DNA from: Rhodothermales bacterium
Lineage (GTDB): Bacteria > Bacteroidota > Rhodothermia > Rhodothermales > VXPQ01
Direction of reading: 5' to 3'
DNA: 64,000 nucleotides
Assembly (NCBI GenBank): GCA_951812345.1
Contig: OX638295.1
Coordinates: 1,126,759 to 1,190,758 of the forward strand
This document shows, in pieces, positions 51,647-60,589 of this stretch. Positions within the stretch are counted from its first letter, which is position 1. Each line of letters starts with the position of its first letter. The position numbers and the translations under genes are program-made. The notes under the pieces were generated by a model. That model had not been told where the DNA came from, ran no database searches, and was given only the letters and a program-made list of their open reading frames with translations.

Positions 51647-54600
51647 TCAGTTGCAGATGTTGTCGCTGTCGCCCTGGAATTCCTCGATATCGCCAAGCCA
51701 TTGCTGGAATGCGGTATCTCCCGGTACGCACAACTCGTCGTCGACAGAAAAGTCCGATAGATTGCTCAAGTTGATAAACGCCGCAGGGATCGAGCCCGTC
51801 AGCGAGTTGTTGTGGAGCCACAGTATTTCAAGGTTAGTCAAGTCGCCCAACGCCGTCGGGATCGAGCCCGTAAGGGAGTTGTCGTGGAGCCACAGTTCTT
51901 CGAGGTTGGTCAAGTCGCCCAACGCCGCCGGGATCGATCCAGAAAGGGAGTTGCCCCAGAGACCCAGTACCTCGAGGCTGGTCAAGTCGCCCAGCGCCGC
52001 AGGGATCGAGCCCGTCAGCGAGTTGTTGCGGAGATTCAGTATTTCGAGGTTGGTCAAGTCGCCCAACTCCGTCGGGATCGATCCAGAAAGAGAGTTGTCG
52101 TAGAGATACAGTCCATCGAGGTTGGTCAAGTCGCCCAGCTCCGCCGGGATCGAACCCGAAAGGTCGTTTCCGAAGAGATACAGTGTCACGAGGTTGGTCA
52201 AGTCGCCCAACTCCGCAGGGATCGATCCAGAAAGGGAGTTGTCTTGGAGATAGAGTATCTCGAGGTTGGTCAAGTCGCCCAACTCCGCCGGGATCGATCC
52301 CGAAAGGGAGTTGCTGTAGAGACGCAGTGTCACGAGGTTGGTCAAGTCGCCCAACTCCGCAGGAATCGAGCCCGAAAGGGAGTTCCATTCGAGGCGCAGG
52401 GTCTCGAGGTTAGTCAAGTCGCCCAGCTCCGCAGGGATCGAGCCCGTCAAGTAGTCGTTGCCCCAGAGAAGCAGTTCTTTAAGGTTGGTCAAGTCGCCTA
52501 ACGCCGCCGGAATCGAACCCGAAAGGTCGTTGCCGTAGAGATCCAGTTTCACGAGGTTGGTCAAGTCGCCCAACGCCGCCGGGATCGAACCCGAAAGGGA
52601 GTTGACACCGAGATTCAGGCTCGTAAGGTTGGTCAAGTCGCCCAACGCTGCCGGGATCGATCCCGAAAGGGAGTTGCGGTCGAGATTCAGAGAAACCACC
52701 CGTCCGGCGTCATCGGTCGCGACGCCGTACCACGTACCGATGGCGGCGCTACTTTTCCAGTTGGTATTGTCGTCCCAATTGGCCCCGCCGGTCGAGTCGT
52801 AGAGCGCGACCAGCGCCGCTCTGTCGTTATGATTAACCGTCACGTCGAAGGACACCGTGTCGCTCGCCTCGTGCGGATCCGTCGCGGTCACCTCGACGGT
52901 CGTTGTACCGGCCGCCACAGGCGTGATCGTTAGCGTGCTACCCGAGATGCTTACGCTCGCCTTATCGCTGGCCGACGATGTCGCCGTGTAGGCCAGATCC
53001 TCGTCCTCCGGATCGCTGCAGGAGCTCGACAGATCGATCTCGACGCCCGAACCGCTCTCGTCCAGCGTCCGATCCGAAATCATATCGCATGCAGGAGGCT
53101 GATTGCAGATGTTGTCGCTGTCGCCCTGGAATTCCTCGATATCGCCAAGCCATTGCTGGAATGCGGTATCTCCCGGTACGCACAACTCGTCGTCGACAGA
53201 AAAGTCCGATAGATTGCTCAAGTTGATAAACGCCGCAGGGATCGAGCCCGTCAGCGAGTTGTTGTGGAGCCACAGTATTTCAAGGTTAGTCAAGTCGCCC
53301 AACGCCGTCGGGATCGAGCCCGTAAGGGAGTTGTCGTGGAGCCACAGTTCTTCGAGGTTGGTCAAGTCGCCCAACGCCGCAGGGATCGATCCAGAAAGGG
53401 AGTTGCCCCAGAGACCCAGTACCTCGAGGCTGGTCAAGTCGCCCAGCGCCGCAGGGATCGAGCCCGTCAGCGAGTTGTTGCGGAGATTCAGTATTTCGAG
53501 GTTGGTCAAGTCGCCCAACTCCGTCGGGATCGATCCAGAAAGAGAGTTGTCGTAGAGATAGAGTCCCTCGAGGCTGGTCAAGTCGCCCAACTCCGCAGGG
53601 ATCGAACCCGAAAGGTCGTTTCCGAAGAGATACAGTGTCTCGAGGTTGGTCAAGTCGCCCAACTCCGCAGGGATCGAGCCCGAAAGGGAGTTGTCTTGGA
53701 GATAGAGTATCTCGAGGTTGGTCAAGTCGCCCAACTCCGCCGGGATCGATCCCGAAAGGGAGTTGCTGTAGAGACGCAGTGTCACGAGGTTGGTCAAGTC
53801 GCCCAACTCCGCAGGAATCGAGCCCGAAAGGGAGTTCCATTCGAGGCGCAGGGTCTCGAGGTTAGTCAAGTCGCCCAACTCCGCAGGGATCGAGCCCGTC
53901 AAGTAGTCGTTGCCCCAGAGAAGCAGTTCTTTAAGGTTGGTCAAGTCGCCTAACGCCGCCGGAATCGAACCCGAAAGGTCGTTGCCGTAGAGATCCAGTT
54001 TCACGAGGTTGGTCAAGTCGCCCAACGCCGCCGGGATCGAACCCGAAAGGGAGTTGCGGTCGAGATTCAGAGAAACCACCCGTCCGGCGTCATCGGTCGC
54101 GACGCCGTACCACGTACCGATGGCGGCGCTACTGTTCCAGTTGGTATTGGTTTTCCAATTGGCCCCGCCGGTCGAGTCGTAGAGCGCGACCAGCGCCGCT
54201 CTGTCGTTATGATTAACCGTCACCAGGACCGTGTCCGTGACGGCGCCACACGGACTTGTCGCCGTGATCGTGTAGGTTGTCGTGCTCGCAGGAGAAACCT
54301 CTTCCGATCCCCACGTCGCAACCGTACCGATGCCCTGATCGATCGATACGCTCGTAGCATGCTCCGACGACCAGCTGAGCGTCGAACTATCCCCGACGTT
54401 AATCGTGTCCGCAGACGCAAACAAATTCACCGAAGGAAGTTGATCGACCGTCACGGTCGCCTCGTCCGTATCCGTTCCGCCGGCGCCCGTGGCCACGATC
54501 ATGTAGGTCGTCGTGCTATCCGGAGAAACCGATCGCTCTCCCGACGCCCCAACCGTACCGATGCCCTGATCGATCGATACGCTCGTAGCGTGCTCCGACG

Positions 54601-57600
54601 ACCAGCTGAGCGTTGACGATACCCCTTTGCAAATCGTGCCCGGCGAGGCCGAAAACGTGACCGAAGCAGGCCGATTAACCGTTACGGTTGCTTCTGCCCG
54701 CTCCGTAGACGTTCCGTCGGCGCCCGTAGCCGTAATCGTGTACGTCGTCGTGCTATCCGGAGAAACCGATCGCTCTCCCGACGCCCCAACCGAACCGATA
54801 TCCGGACCGATCGATACGAGCGTAGCGTGCTCGGACGACCAGACAAGCGTCGAACTGCTGCCGAGGCTAATCGTATCCGGAGACGCGGAGAAACTCACCG
54901 AAGGAGGCACATGAACCTTCACGGTTGCACGGTCCGATTTGCTTCCTCCCGGACCTGTCGCCATGATCGTGTACGTCGTCGAACTCGTCGGAGAAACCGA
55001 TCGCTTACCCGATGTCGCAACCGTACCGATATCCGGGCCGATATCCGGACTTATCGATACGCTCGTAGCGTTCGACGACGACCACTCGAGCGTCGAACTA
55101 CCCCCGAGGTCGATCTTGCCCGGAGACGCCGACAAATTCACCACGGGAGGAGGCGCTTTGACCGTCACGCTCGCCTGGTCCGTATCCGTTCCGCCGGCGC
55201 CCGTGGCCACGATCGTGTACGTCGTCGTGCTATCGGGAGAAACCGATTGCGACCCCGATAGCGCAACCGAACCGATGCCCTGATCGATCCATACGCTATC
55301 GGCGTTCGCAGACTTCCAGCCAAGCGTCGAACTACCCCCGAGAGCGATCTTGTCCGGAGACGCCGACAAACTCACCTCAGGAGGCGCATTAACCGTCACA
55401 TCGAAGGACACCGTGTCGCTCGCCTCGTGCGGATCCGTCGCCGTCACCTCGACGGTCGTCTCACCGGCCGCCACAGGCGTGATCGTTAGCGTGCTACCCG
55501 AGATGCTTACGCTCGCCTTATCGCTGGCCGACGATATCGCCGTGTAGGCCAGATCCTCGCCCTCCGGATCGCTGCAGGAGCTCGACAGATCGATCTCGAG
55601 GCCCGAACCGCCCTCGTTCAGCGTCCGATCCGAAATCGTATCGCATGCAGGCGGCTGATTGCAGATGTTGTCGCTGTCGCCCTCGAATTCCTCGAGATCG
55701 CCAAGCCATTGCTGGAATGCGGTATCTCCCGGCACGCACAGCTCGTTGTCGACTTGCAAGAGAATGAGATTGTCCAGGTTGACAAACGCCGCAGGGATCG
55801 AACCCGAAAGGTCGTTCTCACCGATCCACAGCCTCCTGAGGTTGGCGAGGTCGCCCAACGCCGCAGGGATCGAGCCCGAAAGGGAGTTGCCACTGAGATT
55901 CAGGTTCGTGAGGTTGGCGAGGTCGCCCAACGCCGCAGGGATCGAGCCCGAAAGGGAGTTGCTAGCGAGATTCAGCCAGTCGAGGTTGGCGAGGTCGCCC
56001 AACGCCGCAGGGATCGATCCCGAAAAGGAGTTCTCACCGATCGACAGGCTCGTGAGGTTGGCGAGGTCGCCCAACTCCGCAGGGATCGAACCCGAAAGGG
56101 AGTTGCGGAAGAGATTCAGGTTCGTGAGGCTGGTCAAGTCGCCCAACGCCGCCGGGATCGAGCCTGAAAGGGAGTTGTTGGAGAGAGCCAGGTATTCGAG
56201 GTTGGCCAGGTCGCCCAACGCCGCAGGGATCGAGCCCGAAAGGTCGTTGCGGAAGAGATCCAGAGAAACCACCCGTCCGGCGTCGTCGGTCCTGACGCCG
56301 AACCACGTATCGATGGCGGCGCTACTGTTCCAGTTGGTATTGGTTTGCCAATTGGCCCCGTCGGTCGCGTTGTAGAGCGCGACCAGCGCCGCTCTGTCGC
56401 TCTGAGCGTCCGCCGTCACCGTCACCGTCACCGTGTCCGCCTCGGAGTCTTGCGCCCCGTCGTTCACCGTCAGCGTGAATGTCAGCACCGAGTCCGACAC
56501 AAGCTGCGTCGGCGCCGTGAAGGTTGGCGTCTGCGCCGTCGTACTGGACAGCACGGTCCCTGCCGGAGCCGTCCAGGCGTAGGTCAGCGTCGCGCCCTCC
56601 GGGTCCGTACTACCCGAACCGGATAGCGTCACCGTATCCCCCTCGTCCACCGTCTGGTCAGCGCCTGCGTTGGCCGTCGGCGGCCGATTAACCGTTACGG
56701 TTGCTTCTGCCCGCTGCGTAGACGTTCCGTCGGCGCCCGTGGCCACGATCGTGTACGTCGTCGTGCTATCCGGAGAAACCGATCGCTCTCCCGACGCTCC
56801 AACCAAACCGATATCCGGACCGATCGATACGAGCGTAGCGTTCGACGACGACCAGCCAAGCGTCGAACTGCCGCCGAGGTTAATCGCGCCCGGAGACGCG
56901 GACAAACTCACCGAAGGAGGCATATGAACCTTCACGGTTGCCCGGTCCGATTTGCTTCCTCCCGGACCTGTCGCCACGATCGTGTACGTCGTCGAAGTCG
57001 TCGGGGAAACCGATCGCTGCCCCGACGTTGCAACCGTACCGATATCCGGGCCGACATCCGGACTTATCGATACGCTCGTAGCGTTCGACGACGACCAGGT
57101 AAGCGTCGAACTATTTCCGAGGTCGATCTTGCCCGGAGAAGCCGACAAATTCACCGAAGGAGGCGCATGGCCCGCCGGTTTTGAACGGTTCAATCGGTTG
57201 CCGCTGGCGCTCGCGGTCGTACTCGCCGTCGAACTCTTCGCAGATACCGATTCCGATACAGAAACCGATTCCGATTCCGATACCGATTCGGATTTAGATT
57301 TAGAAACCAATACCGATTCCGATTCGGATATCGACTCCGAAACGATCGGACGCCAATCGATCATCTGGTACGCATCGTCGTCCGCGAATCCCAGCAATTG
57401 CACATCGAAAGCATCCGAGGACGTTCCGCAGCCCGAAACGTCTTTCGGTATCTCCCCTTCCGCTTCGCCGGATATGGCGCCATAAAAACGACGGTGCAAC
57501 ACGGTAGACACATCCAGGCTATCCCCCTCGAAAACGATTCGTCCGAACCGACCGCCCGCGCAAACGGCTTTTCTCCACCCAATATCGTTATAGATCGATA

Positions 57601-58168
57601 TATCCTCAAGGATATGCGTCCTGGCCCCGATGGCCTGGGACGTAATAGCGATATCGCCGTTATCCCATGTGAAATACGTATCGACATCGACAGCGGAGGG
57701 CAAAAGGACCAGCAACGCATCGCCTCTCGCAGGACTATCGAAAGAGAGGGCGTACAAAGCATCCCGTCCAAGCGCGGGAACGCCTCCCTCTCCATGGATA
57801 TCTACCCCCTCCGAATGCGCGGCCCCCCAGTGGTATATCGTACCCTTCGCAGGTATACCGAGCGTAGCGTAACCGGTCTCGTTATAATCCGTATGCCAGG
57901 ATTTGACATGTACGCGCACGCTATCCGGATTGCCGTCGGCGCTCAAGATCCGACCCAAAAGCGCATACCGATCCAGGGAAGACGCGCCCTCTCCTGGAAC
58001 GCCGCCTGCACGGGCCGTACTGTCCCCGACGGCGACACGCGCATTAGCCGCCGCAGACGGATCGACATCGTCCAGGCCCGTCAGCGCCCCGTCGTCGCAC
58101 GCGCTCAGCGTCAAGAGCGAGACCGTTATAGCCGCCATGCCCGCGACGATCCAGGATATAGTTCTCAT
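51647..58168 (-). CDS. Giant lipoprotein with Ig-like/PKD modules and three plant-type leucine-rich-repeat blocks
   Basis: A 2173-aa cell-surface protein with a GGAG ribosome-binding site before ATG 58168. The lipoprotein signal (VSLLTLSAC) is followed by a unique N-terminal domain (about 40-270), a Ser/Glu-rich linker (SESVSESESVSVSESVSA), two Ig-like repeats, a PKD-like domain (about 495-585) and LRR block 1 (7 units). A cadherin-like module, five Ig-like repeats, LRR block 2 (12 units), another cadherin-like module and LRR block 3 (13 units) then follow. The LRR consensus NL..L.L..NSLSGSIPA.L is the plant-specific type. Each block starts NDRAALVALYDSTGGANW and closes in a Cys-containing cap (ELCVPGDTAFQQWLGD). 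It is likely an adhesin or binding protein. Confidence 0.9.
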   Translation of the reverse strand: MRTISWIVAGMAAITVSLLTLSACDDGALTGLDDVDPSAAANARVAVGDSTARAGGVPGEGASSLDRYALLGRILSADGNPDSVRVHVKSWHTDYNETGYATLGIPAKGTIYHWGAAHSEGVDIHGEGGVPALGRDALYALSFDSPARGDALLVLLPSAVDVDTYFTWDNGDIAITSQAIGARTHILEDISIYNDIGWRKAVCAGGRFGRIVFEGDSLDVSTVLHRRFYGAISGEAEGEIPKDVSGCGTSSDAFDVQLLGFADDDAYQMIDWRPIVSESISESESVLVSKSKSESVSESESVSVSESVSAKSSTASTTASASGNRLNRSKPAGHAPPSVNLSASPGKIDLGNSSTLTWSSSNATSVSISPDVGPDIGTVATSGQRSVSPTTSTTYTIVATGPGGSKSDRATVKVHMPPSVSLSASPGAINLGGSSTLGWSSSNATLVSIGPDIGLVGASGERSVSPDSTTTYTIVATGADGTSTQRAEATVTVNRPPTANAGADQTVDEGDTVTLSGSGSTDPEGATLTYAWTAPAGTVLSSTTAQTPTFTAPTQLVSDSVLTFTLTVNDGAQDSEADTVTVTVTADAQSDRAALVALYNATDGANWQTNTNWNSSAAIDTWFGVRTDDAGRVVSLDLFRNDLSGSIPAALGDLANLEYLALSNNSLSGSIPAALGDLTSLTNLNLFRNSLSGSIPAELGDLANLTSLSIGENSFSGSIPAALGDLANLDWLNLASNSLSGSIPAALGDLANLTNLNLSGNSLSGSIPAALGDLANLRRLWIGENDLSGSIPAAFVNLDNLILLQVDNELCVPGDTAFQQWLGDLEEFEGDSDNICNQPPACDTISDRTLNEGGSGLEIDLSSSCSDPEGEDLAYTAISSASDKASVSISGSTLTITPVAAGETTVEVTATDPHEASDTVSFDVTVNAPPEVSLSASPDKIALGGSSTLGWKSANADSVWIDQGIGSVALSGSQSVSPDSTTTYTIVATGAGGTDTDQASVTVKAPPPVVNLSASPGKIDLGGSSTLEWSSSNATSVSISPDIGPDIGTVATSGKRSVSPTSSTTYTIMATGPGGSKSDRATVKVHVPPSVSFSASPDTISLGSSSTLVWSSEHATLVSIGPDIGSVGASGERSVSPDSTTTYTITATGADGTSTERAEATVTVNRPASVTFSASPGTICKGVSSTLSWSSEHATSVSIDQGIGTVGASGERSVSPDSTTTYMIVATGAGGTDTDEATVTVDQLPSVNLFASADTINVGDSSTLSWSSEHATSVSIDQGIGTVATWGSEEVSPASTTTYTITATSPCGAVTDTVLVTVNHNDRAALVALYDSTGGANWKTNTNWNSSAAIGTWYGVATDDAGRVVSLNLDRNSLSGSIPAALGDLTNLVKLDLYGNDLSGSIPAALGDLTNLKELLLWGNDYLTGSIPAELGDLTNLETLRLEWNSLSGSIPAELGDLTNLVTLRLYSNSLSGSIPAELGDLTNLEILYLQDNSLSGSIPAELGDLTNLETLYLFGNDLSGSIPAELGDLTSLEGLYLYDNSLSGSIPTELGDLTNLEILNLRNNSLTGSIPAALGDLTSLEVLGLWGNSLSGSIPAALGDLTNLEELWLHDNSLTGSIPTALGDLTNLEILWLHNNSLTGSIPAAFINLSNLSDFSVDDELCVPGDTAFQQWLGDIEEFQGDSDNICNQPPACDMISDRTLDESGSGVEIDLSSSCSDPEDEDLAYTATSSASDKASVSISGSTLTITPVAAGTTTVEVTATDPHEASDTVSFDVTVNHNDRAALVALYDSTGGANWDDNTNWKSSAAIGTWYGVATDDAGRVVSLNLDRNSLSGSIPAALGDLTNLTSLNLGVNSLSGSIPAALGDLTNLVKLDLYGNDLSGSIPAALGDLTNLKELLLWGNDYLTGSIPAELGDLTNLETLRLEWNSLSGSIPAELGDLTNLVTLRLYSNSLSGSIPAELGDLTNLEILYLQDNSLSGSIPAELGDLTNLVTLYLFGNDLSGSIPAELGDLTNLDGLYLYDNSLSGSIPTELGDLTNLEILNLRNNSLTGSIPAALGDLTSLEVLGLWGNSLSGSIPAALGDLTNLEELWLHDNSLTGSIPTALGDLTNLEILWLHNNSLTGSIPAAFINLSNLSDFSVDDELCVPGDTAFQQWLGDIEEFQGDSDNICN
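51651..52844. repeat. LRR block 3, part of a near-identical tandem duplication
   Basis: This segment matches 53103-54224 almost base for base: offset 1452 bp for most of its length and 1380 bp at its far end. The difference is one extra 72-bp (24-residue) LRR unit. Scattered one-base changes (for example glycine-codon swaps CCG/CAG) are the only other differences. Confidence 0.9.
53103..54224. repeat. LRR block 2, partner of the tandem duplication
   Basis: Encodes 12 plant-type LRR units in the same order as block 3 (51651-52844), lacking the unit found at 52590-52661. The adjoining cadherin-like module at 52845-53102 also has a close copy at 55396-55655. Confidence 0.9.
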
Positions 58169-58353
58169 TTACTTCTCCAGGAGGTATGTATCCTATAGGT
58201 TGTTTTTTTATGCCCTTGCGGCACAGGAGCGGAAATCCTAATCTAAGAAACCGGTGGAACACAAGGACAAAAACGTTCTTCACTTATTATTCACAGGCAT
58301 AAAACCTGCTCAAAAGGCCCCGGAACCCGCCTTACGCGTCCACTCTGCGCACA

Positions 58354-58394
58354 GAAATGGTCCGAAAAATAGGACAGTTTTTTCGGACCATTTC
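58354..58394. other. Perfect 16-bp hairpin at the 5' end of the IS5 relic
   Basis: GAAATGGTCCGAAAAA (58354-58369) is exactly complementary to TTTTTCGGACCATTTC (58379-58394), with a 9-nt loop. It includes the likely original ATG of the transposase. It could be a terminal or regulatory structure of the element, or an intrinsic terminator-like hairpin. The surrounding 58169-58353 shows nothing else. Confidence 0.6.
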
Positions 58395-58979
58395 TCAGTT
58401 TTCATTCGAGGACGTAACCTACTAAAGCCGGACGAAAAAGACGCGTAACCAGCGATTTCTCGAACAGATGGACACGGTGCTACCATGGAAGGCTTTTTTT
58501 CGGAGTTGGAGCCTTTTTATCCGCAGGGGGGCCGTCCTCCGGTCGGTCTTGAGACGATGCTTCGGGTCTACTTCATGCAGCAATGGTTCGGGCATTCGGA
58601 TCCGGGCATGGAAGACGCTATGCACGACGTGACGAGGATGGAGCAGTGTCTTCACGGCGAGGAGAAGGAGATTTACGGCGACAAGGGCTACGCGTGCCGA
58701 AAGCGCAAGGAGCAGGCCGAGTCGCAAGGCGTCGCCTGGCGGGTGCTGCGCAAGGCGGCCAGAGGCAGGAAACTGATATGCGCGGACGCTTCGTTCAATC
58801 GCAAGAGCAACCGCACTCGTGCTCGCGTAGAACATCCCTTCGGCGTGGTCAAGCATCTTTGGGGTTACCGCAAGACGCGCTACCGGGGTTTGCGCAAGAA
58901 CGCGGCGCAGGTCTATACGCTGTTTGCGCTGGCGAATTTCTACATGGCGCGCAAGAAATTGATAGCTGTCGCGGGATAG
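58357..58979 (+). pseudogene. IS5-family transposase relic (premature stop, frameshift, internal deletion)
   Basis: The N-terminal part reads from ATG 58357 through FSFEDVTY, then hits a stop. After it the same gene continues as SRTKKTRNQRFLEQMDTVLP, then shifts frame at a run of seven T (58494-58500) into FFSELEPFYPQGGRPPVGLE. After the conserved FMQQWFGHSDPGMEDAMHDV it jumps (about 58645) to LHGEEKEIYGDKGYACRKRK. Roughly 130 residues, including two of the three DDE catalytic positions, are therefore missing. The C-terminal REHPFGVVKHLWGYRKTRYR-like segment (NRTRARVEHPFGVVKHLWGY) is intact. It is non-functional; about 164 residues are still open from 58485. Confidence 0.85.
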
Positions 58980-59130
58980 GTATGCCCGGGCGCCCCGTTT
59001 CGAGGCGTTCGGGACGCTAAAATGCAACAATATGGCAGATTCGGCCTTGAATCCGGCCCCTGACAGCCCTTTTCTAACCTCAAATCGCCCTTACCGGACC
59101 TCGAATCTTCAATTCGACTCCCAATGCCGG

Positions 59131-59326
59131 ATTGATCAGAGTATCCTAAACTTGTACATACTGCGGATTCGGCGCGTCGCGGGCGTGAAGCGCCCTTCGG
59201 GTAGGCTGCGAGGGGCACGCTGGCCGCGTCATTCCTCATTATGTGGTGCCTGCCACGCTGCTTCGTCATTCCTTGCCGGCGCACCCCCCGCAGCCTCTGA
59301 ACTTCTCGGACTTCATCAGAGTATCC
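59131..59326 (+). repeat. Dispersed intergenic repeat, copy E (left end missing)
   Basis: A solo inverted end (GATCAGAGTATCCTA, 59134-59148) precedes the right two thirds of the repeat (GCGTGAAGCGCCCTTCGGGT, then the GCTGGCCGCGTCATTCC core), which ends CATCAGAGTATCC 48 bp before the HU start. It accounts for half of the 394-bp gap after the IS5 relic; the other half shows nothing recognisable. Confidence 0.8.
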
Positions 59327-59373
59327 ATGGGCATACACGTATCGCACTCTTTCTGAAACAACCTTCCACGACG

Positions 59374-59694
59374 GTGACGAAATCTGATATCATCGAACGC
59401 ATTGCCACGGGTACCGGAATGACCAGAATTGAAACGGAAGCGGTCATCAACGGCTTTATTTCCTGTGTTTCGGAGGCCCTGGAATCGGGGGAAGGCGTTG
59501 AACTTCGAGGATTCGGGACTTTTCATGTGAAATACCGGCGGTCTCGCAAGGCGCGCAATCCTCGTACGAACGAGGAGGTCCCGGTCGCGGCGCGGTACAT
59601 GCCGATGTTTCGCCCCTCCAGAAGTCTGCGCAGCAGAGTGGATTCGGCGGTACGGCTCAGCGAGGGAAGGGAGATGGGCCAATCCGATGGGTAA
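59374..59694 (+). CDS. HU/IHF-family nucleoid DNA-binding protein
   Basis: A 106-aa protein starting at GTG 59374 (VTKSDIIERIATGTGMTRIE). The HU fold's helical dimerisation part is followed by the beta-arm signature GEGVELRGFGTFHVKYRRSR and KARNPRTNEEV. It ends in a basic and acidic tail. The length (about 90 residues of core plus tail) is slightly longer than classic HU. It bends or wraps DNA. No ATG lies in frame before the conserved start, so GTG is chosen. It overlaps the next gene by eight bases. Confidence 0.85.
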   Translation: MTKSDIIERIATGTGMTRIETEAVINGFISCVSEALESGEGVELRGFGTFHVKYRRSRKARNPRTNEEVPVAARYMPMFRPSRSLRSRVDSAVRLSEGREMGQSDG

Positions 59695-60589
59695 CCTCGT
59701 TTGTATGGATTGCGGCGCCCGGATGGCCGAGGACGCCGACCGGTGCGCATTGTGCGGATCGTTGCGTTCCGACGCTGTCGCCGTTCCGCAATCCGGAACG
59801 TCCGATGCTTCCGGGGCTTCCGAAGAAACCGGTACCAGTTCGCTCGGGGTGCGGGTGGCCATGCTGGTGGGCATTCCCGTGCTGATCGTGATTGCTCTTT
59901 TCATGATCACCGAGATGTCCAGGCAGCGGGTCCAGCCTGAAGTTGCTACCACGGCCGCCATGCCTGCCGAAATGCGGAGCGCTGCCGTAATCGATGAGTT
60001 CGAAGCTATACCTGTCGCCAGTCAGTATGCCCCTGTTGTGGATTCACTGCAAGCGTTGATACGCTCCGGGGATGAAACGATAGCCCTTGAGGCACACCGG
60101 GAGTTGGTCCGCTTCATGGGCGAAATCGGGCGCATCGACCGGGCTGCTATCGAGCAGCAGCGTCTGGCCCGCCGTACCGGAGGCACGGCCGACTGGCGGT
60201 ATGCGGGCACGCTTCTGTATGCATGGATGGAAGCGGTCTACAATGAGCGCAAGACCGACGTGGCGCTGCTTGCCATCGAGGCGTTTGGCAAGGTGCTCGA
60301 GCAGGACCCGGACGATGTGGATATACGGGCCGATCTGGGCTGGGCCTATCAGTACGACCCGCAAAATCCCATGGAAGCGATCCGGCAAACGAATCTGGCT
60401 CTCGAACAAGACCCGGATCATCTTGCCGCCAATTACAACCGGGCCGTTTTTCTGCTGCGCATCAATCGGATCAACGAAGCCCTGGAGCAGTTCGGCCGTG
60501 TTGTGGCGCTGGCTGAAGACGGTTCTGTGTATGAGCGGCAAGCCGAAGCCTGGATACGCACTATTCGCGAGAATGCGGAAGCGTCCTGA
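59687..60589 (+). CDS. Zinc-ribbon, single-TM, TPR-containing protein
   Basis: A 300-aa protein. An N-terminal zinc ribbon (CMDCG ... CALCG, residues about 6-23) is followed by a Ser/Ala linker, one transmembrane helix (about 57-78, AMLVGIPVLIVIALFMI) and an extracytoplasmic or periplasmic region with TPR-like helices (about 190-290). DVDIRADLGWAYQYDPQNPM and HLAANYNRAVFLLRINRINE are typical of those helices. It overlaps the HU gene by 8 bp and the ModA gene by 17 bp, so all three may be cotranscribed. Function unknown; a protein-assembly role is suggested by the TPRs. Confidence 0.75.
   Translation: MGNLVCMDCGARMAEDADRCALCGSLRSDAVAVPQSGTSDASGASEETGTSSLGVRVAMLVGIPVLIVIALFMITEMSRQRVQPEVATTAAMPAEMRSAAVIDEFEAIPVASQYAPVVDSLQALIRSGDETIALEAHRELVRFMGEIGRIDRAAIEQQRLARRTGGTADWRYAGTLLYAWMEAVYNERKTDVALLAIEAFGKVLEQDPDDVDIRADLGWAYQYDPQNPMEAIRQTNLALEQDPDHLAANYNRAVFLLRINRINEALEQFGRVVALAEDGSVYERQAEAWIRTIRENAEAS

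Noticed and set aside
51812-53953. Repetitive plus-strand frames across the LRR blocks, and a CRISPR-like 72-bp periodicity
   Set aside because: The periodicity is coding LRR units on the minus strand with variable positions, not identical repeats with unique spacers; the plus-strand frames are reverse shadows.
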